Source of the DNA: Branchiostoma lanceolatum
Lineage: Eukaryota; Chordata; Leptocardii; Amphioxiformes; Branchiostomatidae
Length of the DNA stretch: 64,000 nucleotides
NCBI RefSeq assembly: GCF_035083965.1
Contig: NC_089739.1
Span: forward strand, 7,180,001 to 7,244,000
Reading direction: 5' to 3'
Shown here: one piece after another, positions 50,623-63,930 of the stretch
Layout: each line of letters begins with the position of its first letter
Numbering within the stretch: position 1 is the stretch's first letter
Position numbers and translations under genes: made by a program
Notes under the pieces: generated by a model
Told to the model about the DNA's origin: nothing
Seen by the model: the letters and a program-made list of their open reading frames with translations, nothing else
Databases searched by the model: none

Positions 50623-51674
50623 ACGCGTTCTTCTCTTACTCAGAAATTAGAAATTAAAGAGCTGCTTTGCTATCAATATATACTTAAACACAAAATACTA
50701 GCAATAGTAAGAGTCCTTTGTAAAAAGTGTTGAAAGTATGTAAAAGTAGTTTGTTGAAATTGATTGATATTGTGAGACTGCTACCAGTAGTATACATCAG
50801 ACGCTTTTGCACGATAGCAACAACATTTGGGGGGTGGGGTTGGAGCTGGTCCGGGATTACATCACACATGCATGGACGACGCTTCTTGCAAAAATACAAA
50901 AAATTGTGAAATACAAAGATATAAGATCTTAAGAAGACTGGTCCGCCTATAGTTTTGAGTATGAATCAGTTAAGACCAGGGGAGGGTGCATCTTATTTCA
51001 AGATTTTGAACATTTCTTGTTACCATAATATATTTTCCCCACACATATTCTATACCCCTGTAGCAAAGATCTGACTGAAATGTTCATGAATACTGTGGGA
51101 ACTGGCTAATCTGAATACTAAGGTGACTGGGCGTATAACAATAGTTATTGTAACAGTAACAAATATCCATGAAATGATTAAAAGTTGTCCATTTTAAAAG
51201 AATTTGGTATATTTTCACTGCACTAGACTTTGTTCAAATATTCTAAAATACATGTAGCATCCAAAAACGTAGCTGATATGCACTGGGATAGTTGTACTTC
51301 TACCTTGTGTGCTCGTTTTCTCTTGCCACAAATCATAGCTTATCCTATTTGTGTTGGTACTTCTTTACTATGCCCATGTATATGCATGCTCTGCTGTTCT
51401 GTGAAAAAAAAAGATCAGTCCTACAGGAGAAATATTTCAAAATATACCATTACCAATTAGAAGGGATTTGTTGTCAGTTACTTCTGCTTTTAGTGATGGA
51501 AAATGCATTTGAAACAAGATGTTTTGAAAATACGTAAGATGGAAAGTTCTACTGTAACTTCTTTTAACAAATGCACACTAGCAGTGGAGTTATATTGTAG
51601 AAATTTGTATCTGTGCACCTTAAAAATCACATGTGAAAGTCCACTAAATACAATTGTGGAGGCAACTTGGAGTC

Positions 51675-52130
51675 TTCTTTTTGTAGGGTATTACTGGAAA
51701 CCATTTCGCCTTTGTTGTAGCTGTAGATAATTATAGTCTGATCAAAACAAACAGACAACGAACTATCACAGATTGCTCCAGATGGGTACCAAACAAACTA
51801 TCCACTACCCTGTAGATTTGGTATAAAAGGTTCCCTCTCCACTTTAGTCAGGATTCTTAATTGAAAAATATCTAAGGGACCCTAAAAAGGTGGTCACAAT
51901 GGCCAGATGGTCCTGTAGAGGTAATCACTTGTACAGTTTTGACACACAGGAAACCATTTTGCCATTGTTGTTGATTTAGATACAGACTGTACATGTATTT
52001 ATAGTAATAACACTCTGTTCAAAACAACTGTTGCATGAGTAACAATCACAAAATGCTAAAGATGGGTCCCAAACAAACTATCCACTGCTTGATAGATCGG
52101 GGATAATGCAAGGTTCCTTCCCCTTTGTTG
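51675..52130. repeat. degenerate direct duplication, offset about 270 bp
   Basis: GGAAACCATTTCGCCTTTGTTG (about 51700) and GGAAACCATTTTGCCATTGTTG (about 51950) each lead to CAAACAAACTATCCACT...GATAAT/TATAA...GGTTCC. Confidence 0.7.
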
Positions 52131-52497
52131 ATATCACAACTTCCTCAAACCCTTCCTAGCCTCAGAAAAAGGTGTGTCACCTTTTTTGTTTTTCACACCA
52201 CTCCCACCGAAGTACGCAAATGCCTGTGGGAACTGGCACCGAGGTGTGCAATTTGGGAGACTGCCAAGCCAATAGGTGTTTTGGGGACAGAGGAACAGCC
52301 TCGGGACAGGGAACATGATTACTCTCGGCAGGTGCACATGTAGAAAACAACTGCGTTATGCCTTGAGGCGAGGGAAGTGTGTTGTCAGGAGGTGTGTTGT
52401 CTACAGGGAGATAACGCTACAGTGATTTGGTCAACAAACACGAGTGAACGAAGACAAAGGCAACCTGTTGATCAAACTGATAAAATGTTCTGGCAGA

Positions 52498-52930
52498 AGC
52501 AAAGCTGTCAACATGTGATGTTTGATTTGCAGGGTTTGTAACTTATGGCTTAGTTGATGCAACAATAAACATACTAGTACATGGTACATGTATATCAAAC
52601 TAAGGCATAACTGAGAATAGATAAAGGATCTATATGCAAAATATCAATTCACCCTCAGCCCGTTCTTTTTCAAATTCATAGAAATGTTTTTGCACAATTA
52701 AAGTTGTCAACAAGTGATATTTTGCAGGGTACATGTAACTTATGTCTTAGATGATGCAACAGTAAATGTATGATAAGAAAGGCATTACTGAGAATAGATG
52801 ATAAGATCTATCAGCAAAATTTTGATATCCTCAGCCATTCCTTTTTCGAATTCATAAAAATGTTTTTGCAGAATTAAGGTTGTCAACAAGTGATGTTTGA
52901 TTTGCAGCGTACCTGTAACGTATGTTTTGG
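52498..52930. repeat. tandem repeat, three units of about 176-199 bp
   Basis: GTTGTCAACAAGTGATGTTTG-type sequence followed by GTAACTTATGTCTTAG recurs at about 52502, 52702 and 52878. GAGAATAGAT...AGATCTAT...AAATTCATA separates the units. Confidence 0.8.
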
Positions 52931-54070
52931 TTGGTAAACAGTACTCATCACACATGGTTTGAATGTACATGTACATGTATCAGCATAAAAAAGTAATTCA
53001 TTGTTACAATGACAGTTTTAGGAAATTTTGATTTCTGGCTCAGAGGAAATCTTGGGAAACGGCCAACTAACATTAACCATTTTTAAAAAAAACTTTTTGT
53101 TTAAAAGTTGACTATTAGCTAGCCTGACTAAATCTCGCTTCTCTTACCAGGGGAAGGGGTCATTAACCCCAGCCAGGGAGAGCTTGTGTAAACACAGGCA
53201 AGATGGATTAGCTACAAGGTTTACCATTTTACCTTCGTTTCACAATACATATAAGTGACTACTAGAGTAGTATGAAGAATAATCATAGCCAAGAAATCCC
53301 CAAAACAAAATATCTCCATCTTGGAAATGTCAACCACACAGGAATTGAATCTTGACTCATGTGCTAACAGCTAAATAGCACTGTAGGGTTAAACCAATAG
53401 AACAGAGTGCTTAGCTTGCAAGGCCTCAGCAAACTGACCTGCAAATATTTAGGTAGGGTTAAATTGCACAACATCCGGCAAAAAAAGTGAAATACAATTG
53501 CAAGCTGAAATCAAATAGCTTATACAGAAATTTGGAGTTTGTATAGAAATCTGTATAAGCTCCTTGCTGAAATACAATATTTCCTGTTTAATAAAACTTC
53601 CATTTGCCACAGTTCTACTGTTTTTACGCAGGAAATATTTTATTTCAGCCTGAAATTGTATTCAATTCTTTAAAGGATGTAGTGCAACTTCTACAGACAT
53701 CTTTTCTGGCAAAGTTTCCAAGAGGAGAAAGTTGCCCGGTTGGCAGTGGACCAACGTACTTGGCAATGGCACGAAGCCAACGAAATGTAATCCCTGCATT
53801 GCAATCCATGTCACTTTGAACGTAGGGTTGTTATTATTGCGCAATATCCTGAAATACATATAAGGTTGCTTTTTATCTTTATAAGGATGTTAGATGTTAC
53901 TCTAACAAAAGATAAGCTTTTCAAGATGCTGTTTCGACTGAGAGCGACTTCGATCGTCGATCCAAAACAAGAGTCTCAGAAATACGATCTTCTGAGAATG
54001 TCAAGAAGTGCGTAGGCCCTCGAAGACGTCGTGTTTCCCTGGGAGACTTCCCAGAAGGCAAGCCGAGTTG

Positions 54071-54129
54071 TGACGTCATATGTTTTGTCCCCTCGGAAAC
54101 GCGAGCTGTGACGTGATTGGCTGACGTAA
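54071..54129. promoter_or_regulatory. CRE and inverted CCAAT cluster upstream of the BTG3-type gene
   Basis: A perfect CRE TGACGTCA (54071-54078), TGACGTGA (54109-54116), an inverted CCAAT box ATTGG (54116-54120) and TGACGTAA (54122-54129) lie within 59 bp, about 800 bp upstream of the start codon. A 5' non-coding exon probably starts nearby because the coding exon opens with an acceptor at 54705. Confidence 0.55.
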
Positions 54130-54906
54130 GTCGCTTTGCCACAAATGGTTTGATCCAAGGGGGTGTATTATCAGAAATAGGCTTCTAGTTTTAAATCTAT
54201 ATGACATATTGATTACAAGTAAATAATTTTACCATATATCTATTATCTATTATATCTAAATATATACTTCAAAAAAAGATATACTGAACCAAACTAAGAA
54301 AATTATGTGCCCTACTAAATATTACACCCCTATATACGTTGGTATGAGCCGCCAAAAATAGAATGTGGGGAAAACAAGTACTCAGAGCAAAGCGCTTTTG
54401 TTTCGTGACTCACTGCAGAAAAAGCCCGAACTCGCAAGCATCCTGTCGACAGAGCGCATCATTTCCTTCTTTGTCTTGCCAAACCCTCCGCCTTTCTGAC
54501 TGCTAATCTGCAAGGTATAACCCTTATGTGGTGTCAAAGAGTCAGAATTCCCCGAATTTCTTTTTTGTTTCGATGTTCGACGCTAGCGCTTCGGAAAAGC
54601 CCGAACTTGGCTTCCCTCCGTTGTTGGGTCTTTTGTTCCTTTTCCTACCGTAGCTTTCCCACCAAATTTATTGGAGAGAACCCATGTATGTTTGTCTTCC
54701 TCTAGGTGCAATCTTTGAGCCAAAGACTAGTGACATTCCTCCGAGAAACAGCCGTCTCCAAGAGTCTTTGTTCACCGACGCTAGAAGAGACGCCGTCGCC
54801 ATCTTGGAACCAGTCGAACCAGCGCCAAAAAGTCAACGAAAATTCCGTCCCCAAAACAGACGGGAAAATCCACCAATTCCGCCCTCTCTTCCATGAAACT
54901 GAGATA

Positions 54907-57900
54907 ATGAAGGACGAAATCGCAGCAGCTGTGGTGTACTTGGCCAGACTGGTCAGGAAAAGCGGCAACTTGGACAAAGACCAGGTACGGGGATGATTTT
55001 TCTGCGCTGGGGATTTGTTTGAGCAGATCCCTGGCTGGGGGGTATGGAAAATTTCACAACAAAGGATTGCCCCATTTTCTGGAAAAACACATTTCTTTCT
55101 CATCGTTTATACGGAGAAAATATTTTTTTAATGGAATACATTGGATGGTGTGGTTTTTCCACCGTAATCTATTTTTATGTGACTTCTAAGAGGTGTTATT
55201 GTCAGAAGAATAAGTGCTATTTTAGAGTTGAAATAGAATAACTTTTGCAGCATAGTCAGAAAAAGCTCACCATATGTTGTGAAGAAAAGCGTTTCTTGGC
55301 ATCAGTTGTGCATTTCTTAATTTTTTTTGAAGATTTCTTCCATTCCTAATCTGGACATTGAAGGAATGGGAAATTTTCCGCTTCTGTTGGAATGTTTTTG
55401 TGGATATGCTAATCTGTTGCTTCTCGCTTTACCATAATTAGTCCCCTGACTTTTGGATTTTGCATAACAAAACAGTCCACTAAATTAACCAGTAGCAATT
55501 ACAACTGACAAAAGCACAGATTTGCGCTTCAGTGTTTATTAACTTGAATAAACTAGCAAGCAACTTCACTAAAGCCTTTCTAGTTATGGACAGATGACTC
55601 ATCTTTATAGCCTGAGTACCAACCTCCGTAGTGACCGCTGGCTCAAAATTAAAGAATTCGCTTGCTAACCACGGAGTCTGACCCTGCGCGTATCCGTAAC
55701 GGCTGTCTCATTATCACGTAATGAGGGGAATTCGAGCTGCGTTCGGTGCCATTTTTCGTTCCAAGGTGTCTCTATTGCCCTGTTCGGGTCCAGTTTTGAA
55801 AGAATCGCCATGGCAACAGTTCTTAGAACCTACCCGTTACGAAGAACAGTGTGGCATGGGGGGAGCTTAGACGAATGGGGCCAATCAGCGAGCTCGTTCA
55901 AAATCGGAACGAATATCTGACTAACAGCCGTTACGGATACGCGCAGGGTCAGACTCTGTGGTTAGCAAGCGAATTCTTTTGAGCCAGCGGTCACTACGGA
56001 GGTTGGTACTCAGGCTATCATCTTTACTGGGCCAACACTAAATTTTTATTCTCTCCAAGCAGAGGTATGAATTGTTTGTTTTCGGCCTTTTGTCGGTCTT
56101 TCTGTTGTGCTTTCCTTTTGCTAACCAAACAACATAGAAAACCAGACAAAAATGCCCCAAAAGACGTCCCAAACGAGCTGGGGCCAAACCTCAGCTTGGA
56201 AGTTGGAGAATAGAATTTTTACCCCATAATCACTCAAGTTAGTTTATCCACCCTTGGCTTGCTAAGATACCCCCTTCTTTGCATGTTTAGTTTTCCATCA
56301 GTTACTTATGTCTTTTTTTGCTTGTTTCTTTTCCCAGGTTGATAGATTCGCAGACAAACTGACGGCCATCATGGTAGAACGGTTCAAGAACCACTGGTAC
56401 CCTGACTGTCCAGAAAAGGGCCAGGCTTACCGCTGTATACGACTTCAGGACTGCGAACCAGTAGACACGGTGCTCGAGATGGCAGCTAGCGAAGCCGGAC
56501 TGAGATATCAGGACTTGGGGCTCGCAAACTCTATCATCATGTGGGTCGACCCTATGGAAGTCTCGTGCAGGTATGTTCAGCTTTATTTTTCCCACTTTGT
56601 CACAAACATTTTGTCCAAATTGCAATGGTTTTAAAATCTAATTTTACATGAAGGTCTGTGCTATCTCACTATTGCCAGGGGTAAAAAGCGCAAAAAAATA
56701 GTGCACCATAGAGTCTTAAAACAGTCATGTGCATGGACTTGTCACCACTTTTATTGTAAACAGGAAAAAGAGGAACCAAATTGTGAAAGGTATATGTTTG
56801 GACATGTCACTCCCAGAAGAGGAAGTTAAACACAGTGGGGAAAACCCACCCACATATTCATGTCTGTCATTCAAAGTTGTTTGTGGTTTTCTTTGTCTTT
56901 TTTCTGTTGGTCTTTGACATTTTGCTGATTTTTCCATTGGATGGAATCGGTACCTTACCTATTTAGATATCTTACTGTTTTCTCGTGGGTGTATGCTAAG
57001 GAACAGCACATGTTAGACTAAATGAGGAAGCAAGAGTAGAAAAGTAGTTAATTCAATAGTCTTCTCCCCTTCTGGCACTAGTAATAAAGTTGCCACGTGC
57101 AAAGACACCAATAAAGATCCTACGTGTCAAGATCCCTCGTGTACATCAACGCATGCTTGATGACATCACACCAAGGATGAGCTACCCACGCTTCTGAATC
57201 ATCAACATAATGTAGTCATACCCTGGCCCAGATTTCCTACTCACACTCCATACAGTCTGTAATCCTGCGTCACGTTTTGGTGTAGTCTAGATTCCGTAGT
57301 CACGTTCTCGCAGTCACGTTTTCGCACAGTCGTGAGCCAATTTGGTAATCTGGGTTATCTTTTTCGAGCCTTTAAAGGTTATAGTAGAAACTTGAGTGAC
57401 AAGGGCGCTTTGGAAGTCATCCGGTGGAAAGGTTAACTGCATGCATATTCACAAATTGAATGTGTGATTGTATGTTTTTAGGTTTTTGTGTCAATGGTTT
57501 GCTGTGGTTCAAGTTTCATAATGGTTTGGCTTTTGATCAAAGGGTGACAATGAAAAGCGGCCTGCGTGCCAATTTGAGCTAATCATGAATAAACAAAGGT
57601 TCAAACAAACAACGAATTGTTCTGGAATATGGAGAATGGTGTAATGTGAAAGGATATTGCATGAACTATGTCACTTTATGCATATTCATATTAGCGTAGT
57701 CATGCAATACTGCAATCTAGTCCTTGATGATGTAAACATATGGCAAATGGGGGCCCACTGTTTGACATGGGGTTACCCCCATCTAAGTAAACAAGCAAGT
57801 CTGAACTAGCTCAACTCTTCTTTCTTCTTCCACTATTGTCCTGCTCATGTTTTGTTGTTGTTAAAAGACCCCCCCCTCCCTTACTTTATGCATAGATTAG

Positions 57901-60726
57901 AAATAATGCTGGCTGTGAAGACGGAATGCCCCATCTTTGTGTGTCAAGTTAATCTTATTCTTTGGAGGGGGTCCAAACACACAAGGCTCACAAACAAGTT
58001 ATTGTTATGTCTGGAGAGGTGGCTATAGAAAGGAAACAGTTGAAGGGTCAGTTCACAAGTAATCTTTGAGACAAAAGTCTGTGTTGTGAAATAGTAGAAG
58101 TGCCAGCCGGCCTAAGAAAACATCCTTTAATCAAGAAAACAAGCAAGGTGTCAATCTTCATTTGCACAAGCAATGCAGCAAAGACACAAAATGAAAACCG
58201 TCTACCGAAAAACAATCCTCTTAGTCTACATCATAACATGGAAGTCTATGTTCATTTTTAACACAGAACAGCACAGCAAGTTTTGTCTTTTGAAGCTATG
58301 CCCCCCACCATTATTGAGTCTCAACCCGGCCACCCTATATGGACACAGGAGAACAGCTGATGTACGCAGACCTTATCTGGACAATGAGGCGCAAAGCGTG
58401 ACCCACTCAGAGGTCATGCATATTGCATGACCTCCTTTGTTTAGTTCGGCCACCAAAACACCAAGAGGAGCTTTGTTTTGATGTTGTTTTTGCCCTCTTC
58501 AACCTCTTTGAAAGAGACCTCAACAAAACATGGAAGGACTTTCTTAGCACGGAAGCTTTGCAACAAACAGAATTGTCAGCATCATTCAGGAAAGAGCATC
58601 TAAAAGATTTGTAGTTAATAAAACAAATAAAATGTTATGACGAAATCCTTAGTTACTAACGACGTAGAGAAGTTGTTTTTACAATATCCAGGACTCCTTC
58701 GGATCAAATGATTCTGTGATAGTGCACGGTGGATAGTGGACTGTTGGTTTGGAAGCCTAGATTAGCAGTGGATGTGTTTCCATAGAAGAATTAGCTACAA
58801 AGTAACAAACAAACAGATAATGATCAGTCTCAGAACAGCCTTCCTAGAATCCTACCCCCCTTTCAAAGCCATTTCACCGATTTTTGGTTCCCAGGCTTTT
58901 TGAAAAGCCTTTCCTTTTCTTATGTTTATACCCCAGATGGCAGATTTTGTGCGGTGGGGTCCTAAATGGCTCTGCAGCTGGCCCTTAATTCTCACCATAA
59001 CAAAGACCCAAGACTCCCTCCCAACTGCTTCACTGTGATTCGCTATTGCTGTAAATCTTGAAACTTTCACGGTGGTTTTATTTGTAACTTCATGACACCA
59101 CAAATTTGTCTCCCTTGGATGACTACTAAGGATCTACTATAGAATCGTTTCAACTACTAAATTAAGATACTGCAAAAAAACTCCTTTTCCTAAAACCACA
59201 GCAAAAGTAAATGAATTAACAGTATTGTTCAGCACCTATCAACTTCATCCACAAGGGAAATTGGCTGAAAGGGTTTGCACACCATGGAATTCTTTCTGCT
59301 TCTGAATGTGGTGATTTATGTATTGTTTACTAAACTTTGAGCAACAGCTGTTACCCCTCCCCCAAGGCACCAAAATCACAGCTCCTTTGAGCATAAAGCC
59401 CCTCTTGCATGAAGATCCCATGTAATTGGGTCGAACCCCTATCAATTTTCCACAGGACAATAGAAGAAGGTAATTGAATGGTGCTCGGGCAAAAAAATTG
59501 TTAAATTTTTCTGTACACCTATTAGTACTGTTCCAGAACATACAAAGCAAATCATACTTGTTTTGTGCAACCATTGAAAGATTTACATTGTCATTTTGAA
59601 GTATAAAAAGTTACACTGCTCTATTTAGGAAAAAATACTAGTTGTAGCTAAATAGAAGATGCACACTCCATTCCTAGAACATGCAAATCAAATCAGACTT
59701 AATTTGTGCAACCTTTGTAAGGGGTACATTACCAAGGGAAGTTATTTAACCATACTAACAAAGAAGTCTGAAAAGCTACACCTTTATTTAGGAAACTATA
59801 CTAGATCTAGGTACAAGGGAGTTGCACAGGAAGCACTGTATTTATAAAATAAGTCATGTATACATGACCTCATTGCAATCGTCCATGCTTCCTCTCACAG
59901 ACACAATAGACCTGAAGGCTCTATCATGTTGCTCTGCCTCTGGGACTCCAGGCCTTTGTTCTCACTGTTTGCTACACCTATCAGGTTGAGCTCTGGGGGT
60001 TCCTGGGAGATTAAAAGCCTTGATGACAGCTGTTGCTTTGGATGAGTCTCAGCTTTTGTTTACAAACACAGCTGTCCTGCTGTTGACAGGGCCTGTGCAG
60101 TGGGATCCACAAATCCCCTTTTAACCTTTTCTATGCTAGGGCCATCTTTTGGTACCAGATTTGTATTGGTCACAGGGTTAGGGAGCAAGGGGAAGGTAGA
60201 CACTTACATGATGTAGCTAGATTTCAGCTGCTTTTTGGACATTTTTTCCATCGTCCACATGTGAAGAAAATACATGTACAAGAAAAGAACCAACCAGATA
60301 CAGTTAGCGTATCCAAGGTGGTTGGTAGTATTCATTTAGAATGTAGATTCTGAAGTATATAATTTTGTATGTCGGCAAAACAAGCTGAATTAACTAAAAC
60401 TTCCACTCTTTCTCCTTTGCAGGTTTGGCCATGGCTTTGATAGAACCGTCCACACCATCGCAAGATTCGACAACAGGCAGCCAACGATCCAGTACCCTCG
60501 TCCGTCATCAGGCGACGGCAAAATCTCTCCCGAGTTCCATTACTACCCCGCGCCCATTCAACCCATTCCCATCGTCAACAACTCTAACAGCATCTACAAC
60601 AAACCTGGCGTGATGTTCGTTAAGCAGGGGTTCCTTCCACCAATGGGGCACAAGACGGGGCGCGTAGGACCGCCTGCCGACAAGTACCACTGGGTAAACA
60701 AGAACAAACCAGTCACAGCAAACTAG
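54907..60726 (+). CDS. BTG3: BTG/TOB anti-proliferative protein, BTG3 class
   Basis: BTG/TOB proteins bind the CAF1/CNOT7 deadenylase and restrain cell growth. Three exons give 204 residues: 54907-54984 (exon proper from 54706), 56338-56570 and 60423-60726. The BTG domain fills about residues 1-115: MKDEIAAAVVYLARLVRKSG, box A [20 protein letters not shown] (42-61) and box B LGLANSIIMWVDPMEVSCR (86-104). These match BTG3 ([46 protein letters not shown]) better than BTG1/2 or TOB. The C-terminal tail is rich in Pro, Tyr and Asn, ending DKYHWVNKNKPVTAN, comparable to the HWINP end of BTG3. The start is the family-conserved MKxEIAA. The frame stays open upstream to the acceptor TCTTCCTCTAG at 54705 without another ATG, so an N-terminal extension would need an upstream exon. 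BTG3 and BTG4 split in vertebrates, so this may be pro-orthologous to both. Confidence 0.92.
55608..56017. mobile_element. 410-bp Mutator-like MITE with 9-bp target duplication
   Basis: TAGCCTGAGTACCAACCTCC is mirrored at the right end, with arms of about 100 bp that are almost identical. TCATCTTTA flanks both sides exactly (55599-55607 and 56018-56026). High arm identity suggests a fairly young insertion, in BTG3 intron 1. Confidence 0.92.
60121..60198 (+). repeat. TTAACCTT-family short repeat, copy 6
   Basis: Opens TTAACCTTTTCTATGCTAGG, contains CTTTTGGTACCAGATTTGTA and ends AGGGAGCAAGGGGAAGGTA. It lies in BTG3 intron 2. Confidence 0.65.
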
Positions 60727-61647
60727 TTGTTGCTAGGCGACCGTCTTGCCAGTAGTTTTGACAGTATTTTTAGAGATAGACAGTTTCTATAGTTTTTTCT
60801 ATGGAAATTGAAAACTGGAATAGAACATTAAACAGGTTTTGGGGGTATTTTTGTGGCCAAATCAAATGAATCTTGCAGTGAAGAGGGTGTGTATAGGGGT
60901 TTGTTGCATACTCAAGTTGGAGAACTGGAAAGGATTGCAGATGGTTGTTAAGTTGTCGGGTATCTTTTGTGACCTTTGCGAATGTTTTTAAAAAGTTGTC
61001 AATATTCCGGAACAATAGTCAATATTTTGATGTGAAGAAGATTAAATTTCTATGAGATTTCTTGTGCTTGTTTTGTGTATATTGTACATTTAGATAGGAA
61101 AAACATAGTGTCAATATTTTCCTGCATGTGAAGTTTATAACCATGTGTAAGATACTGTATGTATTTGTTGGATGTTGTTTTTCCAAGATTTTAAGACCAG
61201 TGCGATATTTTCTGCCCAAATTTTTGAAAAATGCTGTCATTTAGGAAAGATGCATTTTGTACAAATTAGTGTTTTTACTGTAACATCTTTAACAGTGCTG
61301 TACAAATATGTAGCCAATATCGAGAGAGCCTTTCTTCTAATAGAAACGGTTTCTATTTGTACATACATGGCCCTTTTGGGGGCATTTTTGTGGACCAAGA
61401 AAGTATTTTTGCCGATATAGTTGTTTCCCCCTGTGTCCCACCTTGTGCAAACAACTGTATATATGGAATGTTGCATGGAAAAATGGGGGAACATTTTGTT
61501 GGACACTTGTACAGAATGGTGACTTTTCTTGTGCAGCAATATTTTAGCAGAAATTATAGTGTTGTTTGTAGATACAGAGAGTTGTAACAATTGTAACATT
61601 TAAATATACCTTTGTGTTGATGGAATGTTTAAAGAACAATTGTCATA

Positions 61648-61830
61648 CTTCTGATTGGTTAATAGTGACCCTGGAATTTGTGTATTAAGTCCTTTTAGAT
61701 CTGAAAGATTCTTATACAAATCATAATCATAAGTAGTATGAAACCTGCTTTTTTTAATGTACAGTTAACATCATTTCTTTACCAGAAAAAAGGAATAGGA
61801 TCGGTCAGCCACTAACCAATCAGGAGTGTG
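61648..61830. repeat. inverted repeat in the BTG3 3' UTR
   Basis: CTTCTGATTGGTTAATAGTGACC near 61649 pairs imperfectly with GGTCAGCCACTAACCAATCA near 61803. The arms are about 24 bp with a spacer of about 135 bp, so the transcript could form a long-range stem. Confidence 0.55.
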
Positions 61831-62466
61831 AAAATGATGTTTGAATTCACGTGGAGTGAATATGTGTGTTGTATTACCTAGTTATGTTAACCATAGACGA
61901 CGTAAATTCAACTCTACTTGGATTTATTAAGATTCTAAGTGTTAGACATAGGGTAAGACATAGTCTTGTGAATGTGTCTTCTGATAGTGCAGCTCTTTAC
62001 CGATTGAAGTTAGTCTCTAGGGTAAAGTGTCTTTGTGTTAACCAGGCAATAGGGGGACACGGGACTCTGAACAGCCACAATAATAGTTTAAGGAAGGAGA
62101 TTGTTACAATTCTCTCTTTTTAAGCTACCATTCCAAAAGCATGTAACTGACCATGTAATTTTCAGCTGTGGAACTTGTTGCTCTGCATTTAAAGGCAATT
62201 TTAAATAGTGCTGCTAACAGAAATTATTGTACAGTACTAGTACTTAACCCAAAAGCATTCCTCATATAGCTATATATTTACATTTGTATAATGATGACCT
62301 TTGATCCAATATGGCTGCCTTCAGAGCCCCCCTCCCCCACCTACAAGGTCATGGTGGAGGTCATATCTCTGCTCGACTACCTCACTTGGGGACGTCTGCA
62401 TGATATGTGTGAAAAAAAGATGCCAGTGTTTCAGATGTGTAACGGGTAGCAGCAAACTCTGACCAA

Positions 62467-62472
62467 AATAAA
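62467..62472 (+). terminator. poly(A) signal AATAAA for the BTG3-type gene
   Basis: AATAAA followed by TTTTGTAATG and a GT-rich run (CTGTGTGCTTGTGTTTTC) lies 1.74 kb after the stop, giving a long 3' UTR. Confidence 0.55.
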
Positions 62473-62499
62473 TTTTGTAATGTTTTTATCATAACCACT

Positions 62500-63396
62500 G
62501 TGTGCTTGTGTTTTCGATTTATTAAGTTGTTTGTTAGTTGTAGTTGTAGCAGAGAAAGAAGGTTGGCGCAATACTACAATATGATTCTTCATACATACTT
62601 CATCTTTTGATGACAACACGACACACACTTATAGTACTATTACATAGGTTGACACTAAAGAAAGTAATTGCAGAGGATGTTGGTCTTAAAGATGAAGAAC
62701 TCCGATCTGTCATGTACGACAGGAACATGTGAAGACACTTGGGTCACTTCACCGAGGATGAACTGAACTAAGTTCATAGGTATTTCTGAAACCTGGGAAT
62801 GGCCTTTGAGAAATCACAAAACCAAGTTCTGATGGTACGAGTTGTGTGATATTGCAGTGAATTAAAGCAAGGTTTGAAATAGTTTTAAATCTGTTAAGCA
62901 TTATTGTTACCTATCAAAAGAAATCATTGACCTTGAAATATCACAAAAACACCCACTACGTGACATGCTGGGATAGCACTTGCTGCCCTCTAGGACTCCT
63001 CTAGATTTTCAATCTAAAATTTACTAGTATGAGTGGGAAGAAGCAAAGTTTTACTTAATGTAATTCGTACATCAAATTTTCTTATTTTTTTATCACAGAG
63101 TTTATATAACTTTGTTAATGGTTAACGGCGATTATCAGGAAAATACCGGGGGAGAGATGATGGGAAAAGAACAGGTGATGATTAGGTCAAAGGTTACATT
63201 AGTCACATCCGGAAGTGTCAAAAGTGTACCAGAGGAGTGTGCATGTACCAGCTGTTAGGAGTACGACTATCGAAATGGAAAAAGCCTGAAAAGATGAGTG
63301 ACAGTGAACCTACAATGTCCTGTACATGATATTCTTCCACCGGTGAAGCGTTCAGCAACAATCTTTTGACAGAAAAATTGATACAAACGTAGACCA
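62500..63396. other. spacer downstream of the BTG3-type gene
   Basis: Contains a short decayed coding-like fragment (62649-62771) and otherwise unique sequence leading to a possible new gene start at 63397. Confidence 0.4.
62649..62771 (+). pseudogene. possible decayed coding fragment
   Basis: The frame reads LTLKKVIAEDVGLKDEELRS then VMYDRNM, a TGA, and RHLGHFTEDELN before a TAA. The acidic/basic helical composition looks protein-derived, but the in-frame stop and the lack of splice sites argue against an active exon. I do not recognise the family. Confidence 0.3.
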
Positions 63397-63411
63397 TGGA
63401 GAGTGAGCAGG
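63397..63411 (+). CDS. possible first coding exon of a gene running off the right edge
   Basis: ACCATGGAGAGTGAGCAG/GTAATT gives MESEQ in a good Kozak context followed by a plausible donor. The upstream sequence has mixed composition like a 5' UTR. No second exon can be recognised before 64000, so this is weak. Confidence 0.25.
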
Positions 63412-63805
63412 TAATTGTTTTATTTACACTACCGAGTTGAGTAGAGTACAGTTTGGTAAGACGCCCTTCTTGCTTGTCGGGAGGGGGGTTAACACACACG
63501 GTATGATTTATGACGTGTATTTCATGAAGGTAGTCCCACCGAATCGTGTTTCACTTTTGGCGGCGAAATTTAACATATCCTTGACATTCGTTGATCAAAA
63601 GCGCCCCCTAAACGCTGTATGCGAAACGACATGAAACTGCTATGCTGACACACGGACGCTCTCTTGCGGACAAGCCGGTGTCTTGCCAGAAAGTGGATAG
63701 ACACCTTTTGACACAATGCAATACTAATACTAGCGCTGTAAAGCAACATAAGCATGACTCAAATATGATTTGGTTTGAACATGTTATATATAAACAGCCA
63801 ATACT

Positions 63806-63930
63806 GGTCTTGAATGCAGTAGGTCTTGAGTTCGATCCCCGACCAAGTCAAATCAAAGATTTTTATAATGGTACATACTGCAGTTTCTTCTGCTTAGTAC
63901 TGACAGCACATGAGAAAGAGTATGAAAGTT
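63806..63930 (+). mobile_element. tRNA-derived SINE, family D, second copy
   Basis: GAATGCAGTAGGTCTTGAGTTCGATCCCCG then GGTACATACTGCAG...TTCTGCTTAGTACTGACAGCA...GAGAAAGAGTATG matches the minus-strand copy at 21035-21288. Confidence 0.7.

Larger units (their letters stand above)
50623..54705. other. spacer between SDHA and the BTG3-type gene
   Basis: Holds the SDHA 3' UTR (an ATTAAA at 50653-50658 is the nearest signal), two tandem arrays (51675-52130 and 52498-52930), a CRE/CCAAT cluster (54071-54129) and the 5' non-coding part of the BTG3-type gene. No coding exon is recognised. Confidence 0.55.
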
